Under the pieces are notes generated by a model. It saw only the letters and a program-made list of their open reading frames with translations, did no database searches and had not been told where the DNA came from. Shown here piece after piece: positions 1-6,108 of a stretch of 6,108 nt of DNA. How positions within the stretch are numbered: position 1 is the first letter of the stretch; the number at the start of each line of letters is the position of its first letter. A program made the position numbers and the translations under genes. The stretch comes from Gammaproteobacteria bacterium (GTDB lineage: Bacteria > Pseudomonadota > Gammaproteobacteria > Pseudomonadales > Azotimanducaceae), in assembly GCA_003476445.1 (NCBI GenBank), contig DMUF01000186.1, positions 1,026 to 7,133 of the forward strand, read 5' to 3'.

Positions 1-74
1 TCCGCAGTTGTCCGGAGTGTCGCAGGCGGGGCCCGCGTCTAGGCTGCGGTAAATGCCGCTCGGGGACGCTTGCT
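1..74. other. Left-edge stretch with no assignable gene
   Basis: No convincing promoter, terminator or RNA gene is seen here. The frame of the LCAT-like gene stays open to position 3, but its translation there is rich in Cys and Arg and looks non-coding. An ATG at 53, with AGG at 41-43, lies in a different frame. Confidence 0.4.
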
Positions 75-164
75 CTGGCTACAGCATCGGGTTCCCCGCT
101 CTCACGTCGGCGCTTTCTCTCGGGGGCCATGAGTGTCGCTGGCATGGCGACCCTCGGGGGCTGC
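75..164 (+). other. Tat (twin-arginine) lipoprotein signal peptide coding region, partly upstream of the first ATG
   Basis: In the frame of the LCAT-like gene, codons 102-119 read Ser-Arg-Arg-Arg-Phe-Leu, a near-perfect Tat motif. A short hydrophobic stretch follows (Ser-Gly-Ala-Met-Ser-Val-Ala-Gly-Met-Ala-Thr), then Leu-Gly-Gly-Cys with Cys at 162-164. This is the usual architecture of a Tat-exported lipoprotein. Starting at the ATG at 129 would remove all the arginines and leave an N-terminus with no positive charge. The frame has no stop back to position 3, but also no ATG, GTG or TTG. A CTG at 75-77 would give a 30-residue prepeptide of normal length and has a GGGGA stretch at 62-66. Alternatively, the start lies left of the window, or an indel separates it from the ATG at 53. 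The motif is directly visible; the start choice is inference. Confidence 0.65.
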
Positions 165-1550
165 GCGGCTCTGGGCCCCGGCGCCACGCCGCCGCTGGCC
201 CGCATCTACGGCACCACTCCTCTCAGCGGCAACCATGAACCCGGACCGCCGCTTATCTTCATTCCCGGCGCCTTTGGAACAACGCTCCAGGACGGTCGCC
301 GCGAGCGCTGGCCATCGTCCACTCTCAAGCTCCTGTTCAGTCGCTACGAAGATCTGGCGATGGCGATTGACGCCAACGGAGAGTCCGCGTCTCCGGAGCC
401 GCTGCGTCCCAGCGGCGTCATGCGCGAGGGATTGGGTTTCGATTTCTACGGCAGACTGCTCGATGCCCTTACCCAGATCGGGGGCTACGAACTCGTCGCA
501 GCGGGCAGCCCGCCGCCCTCGAAGCGGCGCGCGCTGTACGTCTACACCCACGACTGGCGTCGCGATAACCCGAGCCTTACGCCAGGTCTCGAGCAGTTGA
601 TCGCCCAGATCAGGCTTGACCACGGTGCGCCGAAGCTTCGGGTAGATATGCTCGGCCACTCCAACGGGGGCGTGCTTGCCGCCTGGTTCGTGCGCTACGG
701 AGTGGCGCGGCCTGCCGCCCAGGGCGCCACGATCCCCGTGCGCCCTGGCCGGAGCACGGTGGGCAGACTGTTCCTGTTGGGGACACCGCTGCGGGGGACC
801 ATTCAGCCGGTGCTCGCGCACCTGCGCGGAGAAGAGATCGGGCTGCGTCGAATTCCGCCAGAGGTCCTGGCCACCTGCCCAGGCCCGTTGCAACTTTTTC
901 CGCACCCGGACGAATGCTGGCTGATCGACCGCGAGGGCAACGAAACGGCTGCCGATCTCTTTGACGACGAGACCTGGCGCACCTACCGCTGGTCAATTTT
1001 CGCGCCCCAGGCGCAGGACCGGATCGTGGCGCAACACGGCGGCGGTCGCGCCGGTCGTGACTATCTGGAACGTCTGGAACGCTACTTTGCCCGGCAGCTT
1101 CGCGCCGGGCAGGCTTTCATGCGGGCCCTGTCGCAGCCGGCAGGGCCGCTCGAGGTGCCCACCTACCTCTTTGGGGGCGACTGCTCACCAACGCTTGCGC
1201 GCTTGCTGCTCGATACGCGTGGGTCCTACCCTCGTGCGCTCGAACGGGCGCCGAGTAAACCACGCGATATCGACTACGCAGCAGTGATGCAGGAGCCCGG
1301 CGACACGGTGGTCACCCGCCGCTCGATGACCGGACAGGCGCAGGGTTTGGCGCCGGCTCTCGCTCGCACGCCGGCCATGTTTCTGTGCGCGGAACATCGG
1401 ACTTTGAGCGGCGAGCCGGTGCTGCTCGACAACCTGCTCCACGCGCTGCTGCGGCCGACCGAGTTCGGCCACAGCGCGGTCGGCTATCACGCCGTCACGA
1501 GCCCGAGCCGAGCCAGAATCTCGGCGAATCTCTCGCCCATGCGGCGATAG
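129..1550 (+). CDS. LCAT-like alpha/beta hydrolase, probable Tat-exported lipoprotein (lipase/acyltransferase family)
   Basis: Probable lipase, phospholipase or acyltransferase of the lecithin:cholesterol acyltransferase (LCAT) superfamily. Numbered from the ATG at 129 (473 residues), it shows an oxyanion-region motif PGAFGTTL at about 46-53, a THDWR motif at 140-144 equivalent to the family's YDWR, and the nucleophile elbow GHSNGG at 176-181 with Ser178. The probable acid is Asp392 in EPGDTVV and the probable base is His423 in AEHRTLS. All three triad residues are therefore present in the expected order. A lipobox LGGC puts the lipidated Cys at residue 12, followed by Ala-Ala, which in Gram-negative bacteria favours outer-membrane sorting. 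The ATG start is doubtful, because the same frame upstream encodes a twin-arginine motif, so the real N-terminus is probably longer. The last 21 residues overlap the convergent esterase gene. The family call is fairly firm; the substrate is unknown. Confidence 0.82.
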   Translation: MSVAGMATLGGCAALGPGATPPLARIYGTTPLSGNHEPGPPLIFIPGAFGTTLQDGRRERWPSSTLKLLFSRYEDLAMAIDANGESASPEPLRPSGVMREGLGFDFYGRLLDALTQIGGYELVAAGSPPPSKRRALYVYTHDWRRDNPSLTPGLEQLIAQIRLDHGAPKLRVDMLGHSNGGVLAAWFVRYGVARPAAQGATIPVRPGRSTVGRLFLLGTPLRGTIQPVLAHLRGEEIGLRRIPPEVLATCPGPLQLFPHPDECWLIDREGNETAADLFDDETWRTYRWSIFAPQAQDRIVAQHGGGRAGRDYLERLERYFARQLRAGQAFMRALSQPAGPLEVPTYLFGGDCSPTLARLLLDTRGSYPRALERAPSKPRDIDYAAVMQEPGDTVVTRRSMTGQAQGLAPALARTPAMFLCAEHRTLSGEPVLLDNLLHALLRPTEFGHSAVGYHAVTSPSRARISANLSPMRR

Positions 1551-2638
1551 CCGGCGGGGTTCGGGTGCAGATCGTCCGGGAGATCTCCCGCATCCGCCGC
1601 TCCAAAGAGTTCGAGCCCGTCCACGTAGTAGAGCCCGCCGTCGCCGGCGGCACGGCGCTCCGCAACGATCTGAGCGAGGAGTTCACGCACGCGCTCGAGC
1701 GTCAGACAGCCCTGACGCAGCCGGGCGTGCCCGGGTTCGGTGCGAAAGCGTCCATCGGCGCCGGGCAGCGTTGGGCCCGGCGTCGTTTCGGCACTCGGGC
1801 AGAAGATTGGCGAGATCAGCACGACCGGCGTGTCCCGCTGCCCCTCGCGCAAGGTATCGAGGAACCCGTGCACCGCCGGCACAAACACCCGCTCGCGCAT
1901 CGTGTCGCCGTTGATGACATTGATGCCAACCTTGAGCGAGATGAGATCTGCAGGCGTGTCGCGCAGAGTGCGCGCCATGAACTGATCGAGGTGACACTGA
2001 CCACCAAAGCCATAGTTGACGAGATGCAGGCCAAGGGCGCTGGCGGTCACCGCGGGCCAGATACCCGTTGGCGATTCTGCCTCGAGGCAATGACTGATCG
2101 AGCTGCCGTAATGCGCCCAGCGCCGCGCCGTGGGCTCAGGCACAGGCACCAGTAAAGACCCCGCATCGAGCTCAAGCCCGCGCAGCTCGACGAACGCGTT
2201 GTGGGGCAGCCAAAGCTCGCACTGCTTGCGCCCGCTGCCCAGATTTTCCCAAACCACGGTATGGGCGGGACCGCGCTCAAGCCTGAACGACTCGGGATTG
2301 TTTCGATCGAGCCAGATGGTATTGCCAAGCGTCGACTGCCACGTCCTCGGAGATCCACCGTCGACAACCAGATCGAACGCTGCCGGTCGAGGCTCCGCTG
2401 GGGGCGTTACCAACCGAGTGGTCTGTGCCGACAGCGCTATTCGGGACGAATCAGTGATGAACACGAGTCGCACGCCCGAGGGCATACGCACGATCGGATC
2501 CATGACCGTGGGCAGTTGGGCTCGGGTCCAGGCTGGCAGTCGCCGCGGACTGACGCCTTCGGGTCTGAAGTCAAAATCATGCGCGCCGACCATGCTGACC
2601 GCGCCTGCTGCCAGATCCCGACCCGTGTACTGCGCCAT
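1487..2638 (-). CDS. SGNH/GDSL-family hydrolase with N-terminal beta-sandwich-type domain (SsfX3-like)
   Basis: Serine esterase or acyltransferase of the SGNH superfamily, 383 residues. About 1-170 form a non-catalytic, beta-rich domain that includes GVRLVFITDSSRIAL at 55-69. About 175-383 form the catalytic domain. Its blocks are GSSIS at 178-182 (probable nucleophile Ser180), NYGFGG at 208-213 (block II Gly), KVGIN at 236-240 (Asn240, in place of the usual GTND) and DDLHPN at 355-360 (Asp355 and His358). This two-part layout resembles SsfX3-type proteins, in which a jelly-roll domain precedes the SGNH fold. No signal peptide is visible, so it probably acts in the cytoplasm. It is the last gene of the operon, 5 nt after the binding-protein stop, with a weak GAG ribosome site 8 nt before the ATG. 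Its final codons overlap the convergent lipase gene. The catalytic family is secure; the substrate is unknown. Confidence 0.85.
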   Translation of the reverse strand: MAQYTGRDLAAGAVSMVGAHDFDFRPEGVSPRRLPAWTRAQLPTVMDPIVRMPSGVRLVFITDSSRIALSAQTTRLVTPPAEPRPAAFDLVVDGGSPRTWQSTLGNTIWLDRNNPESFRLERGPAHTVVWENLGSGRKQCELWLPHNAFVELRGLELDAGSLLVPVPEPTARRWAHYGSSISHCLEAESPTGIWPAVTASALGLHLVNYGFGGQCHLDQFMARTLRDTPADLISLKVGINVINGDTMRERVFVPAVHGFLDTLREGQRDTPVVLISPIFCPSAETTPGPTLPGADGRFRTEPGHARLRQGCLTLERVRELLAQIVAERRAAGDGGLYYVDGLELFGAADAGDLPDDLHPNPAGYRRMGERFAEILARLGLVTA

Positions 2639-2643
2639 CGCTG

Positions 2644-3591
2644 TTACTCGAGGTTCACAAACAAACCGTCTGGGTTCACCGCCTTGCGGATGACCTTGAG
2701 CTCGGTGAGCTGCTGCACCAGGAGCGCCCAGCGCTCGCTGGTCATGCGACCGAGCTGTTCAAGTCCCTCCGGTCGGATCATCGGCACCTGCACCGCCGCA
2801 CTGTCACGGAACGTGGCCGCGTCCATTGCTTTGTTGATTTGACTCATCGCGGCATTGGTCGCGGAGGGATCGGCGAGATAGCTCTCCCAACCCGCCCGCA
2901 CCGCAGCGACCACGCGCTTCACTTCGTCGGGATGGGACGCCAGCCGATCGCGCGTGGTGACAAGCACGGTTGTGTAAGGGTTGTATCCGCTATCGGCGAT
3001 CATGAAGGTATCCACCTCGAGCCCGGCCCGCGCCGCCGTGAGCGGCTCGCTCGTCGCAAAGCACTGCTGCGAGATGGTGGGATCATTCTGAAAATTACCG
3101 ATGCCACCGAGGTACGGCGCGGTGCGCACGCGAACCGGCGCGTACTTGCGTGAGAGGAATTGGGCATACGGGAGGCCGCCCTGCCAGAGCAGCGTGCCGT
3201 CGTTCTTCATCACGTCTTCGATGCCTTTGAAGCCGCGCGACTTGTGCACCATGATCGCCTGCGGATTGATCTGGTAGACCGCGAACAGCGCCACCACATT
3301 ACCCGCTCCGCGATCGTGGGAGATGACGATCTCGTCTGCAGCGACGATCGCGTATTCCACCTGTTGCGCGCCGACCACCTGAATCGTTGGCGCACCGGAT
3401 CCGCCCTCGATAATCTCGACCTCAAGCCCGTTCGCCGCGAAATGGCCCACCACGTCGGCCGCATAAAAGCCGCCGAACTGGGGCTCTGCCTTCCAGTTCA
3501 GCGCGAGCCGTAACGGCGCCGGATCTGCCTCGATCGGCAGGGCAGCGAACGCAAGCAGCATGAGCGCAACCTGCGCGATTATTCTGATCAT
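2644..3591 (-). CDS. ABC transporter periplasmic substrate-binding protein, NMT1/SsuA/ThiY-like
   Basis: Periplasmic solute receptor that delivers a small organic ligand to the adjacent permease, 315 residues. Residues 1-22 form a signal peptide: Arg at 3, a hydrophobic core, and an Ile-Glu-Ala cleavage site before Asp23. The mature protein opens with LRLALNWKAEPQFGGFYAA at about 27-45, the hallmark of the NMT1/THI5-like family. It continues with GLEVEIIEGGSGAP at 55-68 and a second-lobe FATSEP segment at 178-183. No N-terminal lipobox is seen. The family includes receptors for sulfonates, thiamine pyrimidines, riboflavin and nitrate-like ligands, so the family name does not fix the substrate. 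The start is supported by an ATGA overlap with the permease stop and by a GAGGAG site 9 nt upstream. Confidence 0.88.
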   Translation of the reverse strand: MIRIIAQVALMLLAFAALPIEADPAPLRLALNWKAEPQFGGFYAADVVGHFAANGLEVEIIEGGSGAPTIQVVGAQQVEYAIVAADEIVISHDRGAGNVVALFAVYQINPQAIMVHKSRGFKGIEDVMKNDGTLLWQGGLPYAQFLSRKYAPVRVRTAPYLGGIGNFQNDPTISQQCFATSEPLTAARAGLEVDTFMIADSGYNPYTTVLVTTRDRLASHPDEVKRVVAAVRAGWESYLADPSATNAAMSQINKAMDAATFRDSAAVQVPMIRPEGLEQLGRMTSERWALLVQQLTELKVIRKAVNPDGLFVNLE

Positions 3592-4349
3592 CGGGAACTA
3601 CTCCTCATGTACGGCCTTCGACCCATGAGCAACCGGCTCAGAAGATCGATGCCAATCACCAGCACCAGGGCCAGCAGGGTCGAAGCCAACACACCACCAA
3701 ACACCAGATCCGTGCGCTGCTGTGTCAACGCAGAGTCAATGAGCGCGCCAAGACCACCGCCAGCAATGAACTCCCCGACAATCGCGCCGATCGTCGCAAG
3801 ACCCACCGCAATGCGCAGCCCGGCAAGCACATAGGGAATGGCGGACGGAAGCTGGAGCTTGAGAATGGTCTTCAGTCGAGAGGGTCGGTAGAGACGGAAC
3901 AGCTCGCGCAGCAGCGGGTCCGTCTCCTCCAGCCCGGTGAGCGTATTGGCGAGTATCGGGAAGACCGACACGATAAAGGCTGACGCACGAACCGTGGTTT
4001 CGCCGAATCCGAACCAGATCACGAGCAGCGGCGCGATAGCGATGATCGGGACCGTCTGAAAGAACACGCAAAACGGCAGGATCGCCCGCCGCAGGATGGG
4101 CACGACAAAGAAGCACACGGCTGCGGTCACACCGATAACCGCGCTGGCAATCAGTCCCCAGAGAATCGAGGAGAAGGTCGACAGCGTTGCAACCCAGAGC
4201 TCAGCCCGCAGTTCGACCGCTGTCGCCCAGATGCCGCTCGGCGCCGGCAGGAGATAATCCGGCACCAGCCCGCGACTCACGGAGAGTTCCCAGACGACGA
4301 GCAGCACAAAGAGAAAGATCCAGGCCGGCAGTCGCTCACGCAGCTTCAT
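3588..4349 (-). CDS. ABC transporter permease, SsuC/TauC/ThiX-like (BPD_transp_1 family)
   Basis: Inner-membrane permease of the importer, 253 residues, the usual length for this group. By hydrophobicity there are about six membrane segments, near residues 10-26, 62-84, 92-112, 121-139, 176-195 and 216-238. The cytoplasmic EAA-type coupling loop lies at about 146-181 and ends in LPSAIPYVLAGLRIA, the signature of the nitrate/sulfonate/taurine-type permeases. The positively charged C-terminus (MGRRPYMRSSSR) is likely cytoplasmic. It probably works as a homodimer with two copies of the upstream ATPase, since only one permease gene is present. The start is fixed by an ATGA overlap with the ATPase stop and by a GAGGTG site 5 nt before the ATG. 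Its last codons carry the ribosome site of the binding-protein gene. Confidence 0.9.
   Translation of the reverse strand: MKLRERLPAWIFLFVLLVVWELSVSRGLVPDYLLPAPSGIWATAVELRAELWVATLSTFSSILWGLIASAVIGVTAAVCFFVVPILRRAILPFCVFFQTVPIIAIAPLLVIWFGFGETTVRASAFIVSVFPILANTLTGLEETDPLLRELFRLYRPSRLKTILKLQLPSAIPYVLAGLRIAVGLATIGAIVGEFIAGGGLGALIDSALTQQRTDLVFGGVLASTLLALVLVIGIDLLSRLLMGRRPYMRSSSR
3601..3606 (-). promoter_or_regulatory. Ribosome binding site of the substrate-binding protein gene
   Basis: GAGGAG on the minus strand, 9 nt before the ATG at 3589-3591, within the permease's terminal Met-Arg-Ser codons. It is among the strongest Shine-Dalgarno matches in the window. This fits the need to make the binding protein in excess over the membrane components. 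Confidence 0.72.
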
Positions 4350-5095
4350 GCCGTCACCTCGAGCGCATGGAAACTTTGCGACAGGGCGCGCACGTAACGA
4401 TTGAATTCCGGCTGCAGTTTGAGGTCCTGGTCACGAGGCGGCAGGGAGACGCGCTCATCCGCGTGCAAACGACCCTGATTGTTGAGCAGCAGCACGCGAT
4501 CGCCGAGATAGACCGCCTCCGCGATGGAGTGGGTAACAAACACGTATTGCAGGTCATATTCCGCCCGTAGCTCGAGCAGCAGGTCTTCAAGTCGGAACCG
4601 GGTGCGCTCATCCAGCGCGGCAAAAGGTTCATCGAGCAACAGTACGCGCGGCCGCGTTACCAGGGCACGGGCGAGCGCCACACGCATCTGCATGCCGCCG
4701 GAGAGCTCGCGCGGAAAGTGGGCGAGGCGCTCACCAAGACCCAGCTCTCGCAGTCGTGCGACCGCCAGCTCGCGCGTTTCCGCCGTGAGTGAGCCTGTCA
4801 GCTCGAAGGGCAGCAGCACGTTCTCGAGCGTTGTGCGCCAGGGGACGAGCCTGGGCTCCTGGAACACATAGGCCAGCCGGGAGCGCAGACTCTCCTCGAC
4901 CACCAGCGTGCCGCTGGTGGGAGCTTCAATCCCCATCAAGAGACGCAGCAGCGTTGTCTTGCCGCAGCCCGAAGGGCCAAGCAGCGCCACGCACTCACCC
5001 GCCGCTACGGAGAACGATACGTTCTCCAGCACGTTATGCGCCTGGTTGGGGAAGCGCTTCACCAGATCGCGAACGAGAATGGCCGGCGCTTCCAT
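4346..5095 (-). CDS. ABC transporter ATP-binding protein, SsuB/TauB/ThiZ-like
   Basis: Cytoplasmic ATPase that powers the importer, 249 residues. All nucleotide-binding elements are present: Walker A GPSGCGKTT at 40-48 with Lys46, Q-loop Gln79 in YVFQEPRLVPW, ABC signature LSGGMQMR at 131-138, Walker B VLLLDEP at 151-157 with catalytic Glu156, D-loop AALD at 159-162, and switch His189 in VTHS. The FQEPRLVPWRTTLENV block and LSGGM signature are typical of the nitrate/sulfonate/taurine importer subfamily. There is no regulatory extension at the C-terminus. The start codon shares one base with the amidase stop (TGATG). No Shine-Dalgarno sequence is evident just before it, so translation probably depends on reinitiation after the amidase. 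Confidence 0.93.
   Translation of the reverse strand: MEAPAILVRDLVKRFPNQAHNVLENVSFSVAAGECVALLGPSGCGKTTLLRLLMGIEAPTSGTLVVEESLRSRLAYVFQEPRLVPWRTTLENVLLPFELTGSLTAETRELAVARLRELGLGERLAHFPRELSGGMQMRVALARALVTRPRVLLLDEPFAALDERTRFRLEDLLLELRAEYDLQYVFVTHSIAEAVYLGDRVLLLNNQGRLHADERVSLPPRDQDLKLQPEFNRYVRALSQSFHALEVTA
4355..4360 (-). promoter_or_regulatory. Ribosome binding site of the ABC permease gene
   Basis: GAGGTG on the minus strand, 5 nt before the permease ATG and inside the last codons of the ATPase gene. It supports the ATG at 4347-4349 as the true start. Confidence 0.7.
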
Positions 5096-6108
5096 CAGGC
5101 GGAAAACGCCGGCGGCGGCACAAATCCACCGGTCTCACGCGCCAACAGACGCGCGAAGTCGATGCACGTGTGATCGGCAAATTCTGCTGCCACAGCCTGC
5201 AGCCCGATCGGCAACCCTTCACGCGACGGACCAGTGGGAAAGACCGTGCTCGGCAGGTACGCCACCGTGGTCAGACCCGCCCAGTAGATTTGCTGGAAGT
5301 AGGGATGGTCCGCGTTGTCGATGCGGATGGTTCGCGCTGTCATTGGCATGCTCTGGTCGTGTGGAAACGCGGTGGTCGGCATCTGCGGACAGATGAGGAT
5401 GTCCCACTCGCCAAAGAACGCGCGCCAGGCCATGCGCAGCGCTTCACGCGCGTCATTGAAGCGAATCCAATCGCGATGGTGCTGCACCGTTGAACGAAGA
5501 TTGATCGCTTCCACGCTGCGATCCGCTGAATCGAGCGTCGCCGCGCCTGCAGAGAGGCTCTGGAACATCTCATCCGGCAGACCCGCCGCCATCACGCCGT
5601 TCAACATGTAAAGATATGTCTCGAAGCTCTGATCCGGGTCGATTGCCGGGCGCGCGGTATCGGACACGGTCGCGCCGGCACGAGCCAGCACTTCTGCAAT
5701 CAACTGCACGCGATCGGCGATTTCTCGCGCGACGGGCGAGCGCGGATCGTCCGCCCAGATCGCCACCCGATAATCCGCGAGGCTTTTGCGCGCAGGACGG
5801 GGCAGATCGAGTCGCCAGCCCGTCGCGAGCGGTCCTGGACCGGCAACCAGATCGAGCGCGAGGGCGAGATCTTCCGCGGTCCGCGCGAGTGGCCCCATCA
5901 CGGCGATATCCGGTGGCGCGAGCATTCCCGGTAACGCATGTCCCTGCGCAGGAACGATATTCCACGTCGGCTTGTGACCATAGACGCCGCAGAAATGCGC
6001 CGGATTACGAATCGAGCCGCCGATATCAGACCCAAACTCCAGCGGCGTAAAGCCCGCAGCAAGGGCCACCGCCGATCCGCCCGAGGACCCGCCCGGCACC
6101 CGAGCCGG
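5095..6108 (-). CDS. Amidase-signature family hydrolase (5' end cut off by window edge)
   Basis: Hydrolase of the amidase signature (AS) family, which cleaves carboxamide bonds using a Lys-cisSer-Ser triad. The visible 337 residues begin Pro-Ala-Arg-Val, then the glycine/serine-rich signature GGSSGGS. The cis-Ser codon is at 6085-6087. The nucleophile Ser in GSDIGGSIR (codon 6013-6015) lies 24 residues further on, the same spacing as in FAAH. Typical family segments follow, including GVYGHKPT, GPLARTAEDLALALDLVAGP and, near the C-terminus, GLPIGLQAVA. The catalytic Lys and roughly 130 N-terminal residues lie past the right edge, since family members usually have about 450-500 residues. The GTG at 6097-6099 is an internal Val codon, not a start. 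No substrate can be assigned: AS enzymes include amidases, GatA, hydrolases of lactam oligomers and fatty-amide hydrolases. It heads the visible operon and its stop overlaps the ATPase start. Confidence 0.9.
   Translation of the reverse strand, partial: PARVPGGSSGGSAVALAAGFTPLEFGSDIGGSIRNPAHFCGVYGHKPTWNIVPAQGHALPGMLAPPDIAVMGPLARTAEDLALALDLVAGPGPLATGWRLDLPRPARKSLADYRVAIWADDPRSPVAREIADRVQLIAEVLARAGATVSDTARPAIDPDQSFETYLYMLNGVMAAGLPDEMFQSLSAGAATLDSADRSVEAINLRSTVQHHRDWIRFNDAREALRMAWRAFFGEWDILICPQMPTTAFPHDQSMPMTARTIRIDNADHPYFQQIYWAGLTTVAYLPSTVFPTGPSREGLPIGLQAVAAEFADHTCIDFARLLARETGGFVPPPAFSA

Noticed and set aside
53..238. Small plus-strand open frame of 61 codons starting at the ATG at 53
   Set aside because: It overlaps the LCAT-like gene in another frame and its product looks like out-of-frame translation. 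Its ATG is kept only as a possible start if an indel exists.
102..905. Long minus-strand open frame (267 codons) opposite the LCAT-like gene
   Set aside because: The translation is rich in Arg, Ala and Gly with no domain or motif, as expected from the antisense strand of a GC-rich gene. The plus-strand frame has a full catalytic triad.
1453..1470. Inverted repeat GGCCGA/TCGGCC as a terminator between the convergent genes
   Set aside because: The stem is only 6 bp, lies within the lipase coding sequence and has no T-tract on either strand.
1385..2842. Plus-strand open frames opposite the SGNH esterase and binding-protein genes (up to 256 codons)
   Set aside because: They are antisense to clearly conserved genes and show no recognisable domain; their composition looks like a codon-bias shadow.
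4900..4920. Perfect 8-bp inverted repeat (CCACCAGC/GCTGGTGG, 5-nt loop) in the ATPase gene
   Set aside because: It falls on codons for the ordinary Pro-Thr-Ser-Gly-Thr-Leu-Val-Val-Glu segment and has no T-tract. It is probably chance in GC-rich coding DNA.
2644..5095. Naming the transporter thiXYZ, ssuABC or tauABC
   Set aside because: The subfamilies share all visible motifs and no neighbouring gene identifies the substrate, so a symbol would be a guess.
6097..6099. GTG as the amidase start codon
   Set aside because: It falls inside the conserved run just before GGSSGGS, and the frame stays open to the window edge (Pro-Ala-Arg before it). It is an internal Val codon of a truncated gene.
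1..6108. CRISPR arrays, tRNA/rRNA genes, insertion sequences, riboswitches
   Set aside because: No direct repeat arrays, transposase motifs, tRNA-like folds or conserved riboswitch cores were seen. Almost every base lies in one of the six protein genes.

Overview
The window is GC-rich, tightly packed protein-coding DNA with strong GC bias in third codon positions. It suggests a Gram-negative proteobacterium, because it encodes a probable Tat-exported lipoprotein and an ABC importer with a cleavable periplasmic binding protein. A finer taxonomic call is not possible from the sequence alone. There are no RNA genes, mobile elements, CRISPR arrays or long intergenic gaps.

The left part (about 1-1550, plus strand) holds one gene for an LCAT-like alpha/beta hydrolase with a complete Ser-Asp-His triad. 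Upstream of its first in-frame ATG (129), the same frame reads as a textbook twin-arginine lipoprotein signal (Ser-Arg-Arg-Arg-Phe-Leu, then a Leu-Gly-Gly-Cys lipobox). No ATG, GTG or TTG precedes it in that frame inside the window, so the true start is unresolved.

The rest (1487-6108, minus strand) is one compact operon read right to left: amidase-signature hydrolase (cut by the right edge), ABC ATPase, ABC permease, periplasmic substrate-binding protein of the NMT1/SsuA/ThiY type, and a two-domain SGNH/GDSL esterase. Junctions are a 1-nt TGATG overlap, two 4-nt ATGA overlaps and a 5-nt gap, so the five genes are almost certainly co-transcribed and translationally coupled. The operon promoter and the amidase N-terminus lie beyond the right edge.

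The simplest reading is a scavenging module. The importer brings in a small organic nutrient, and two cytoplasmic hydrolases, one for amides and one for esters, process it. The substrate cannot be read from the sequence. The operon's last gene and the LCAT-like gene converge and overlap by 64 bp, leaving no room for an intergenic terminator. The most interesting points are the hydrolase-importer-hydrolase combination and the start of the lipoprotein gene.
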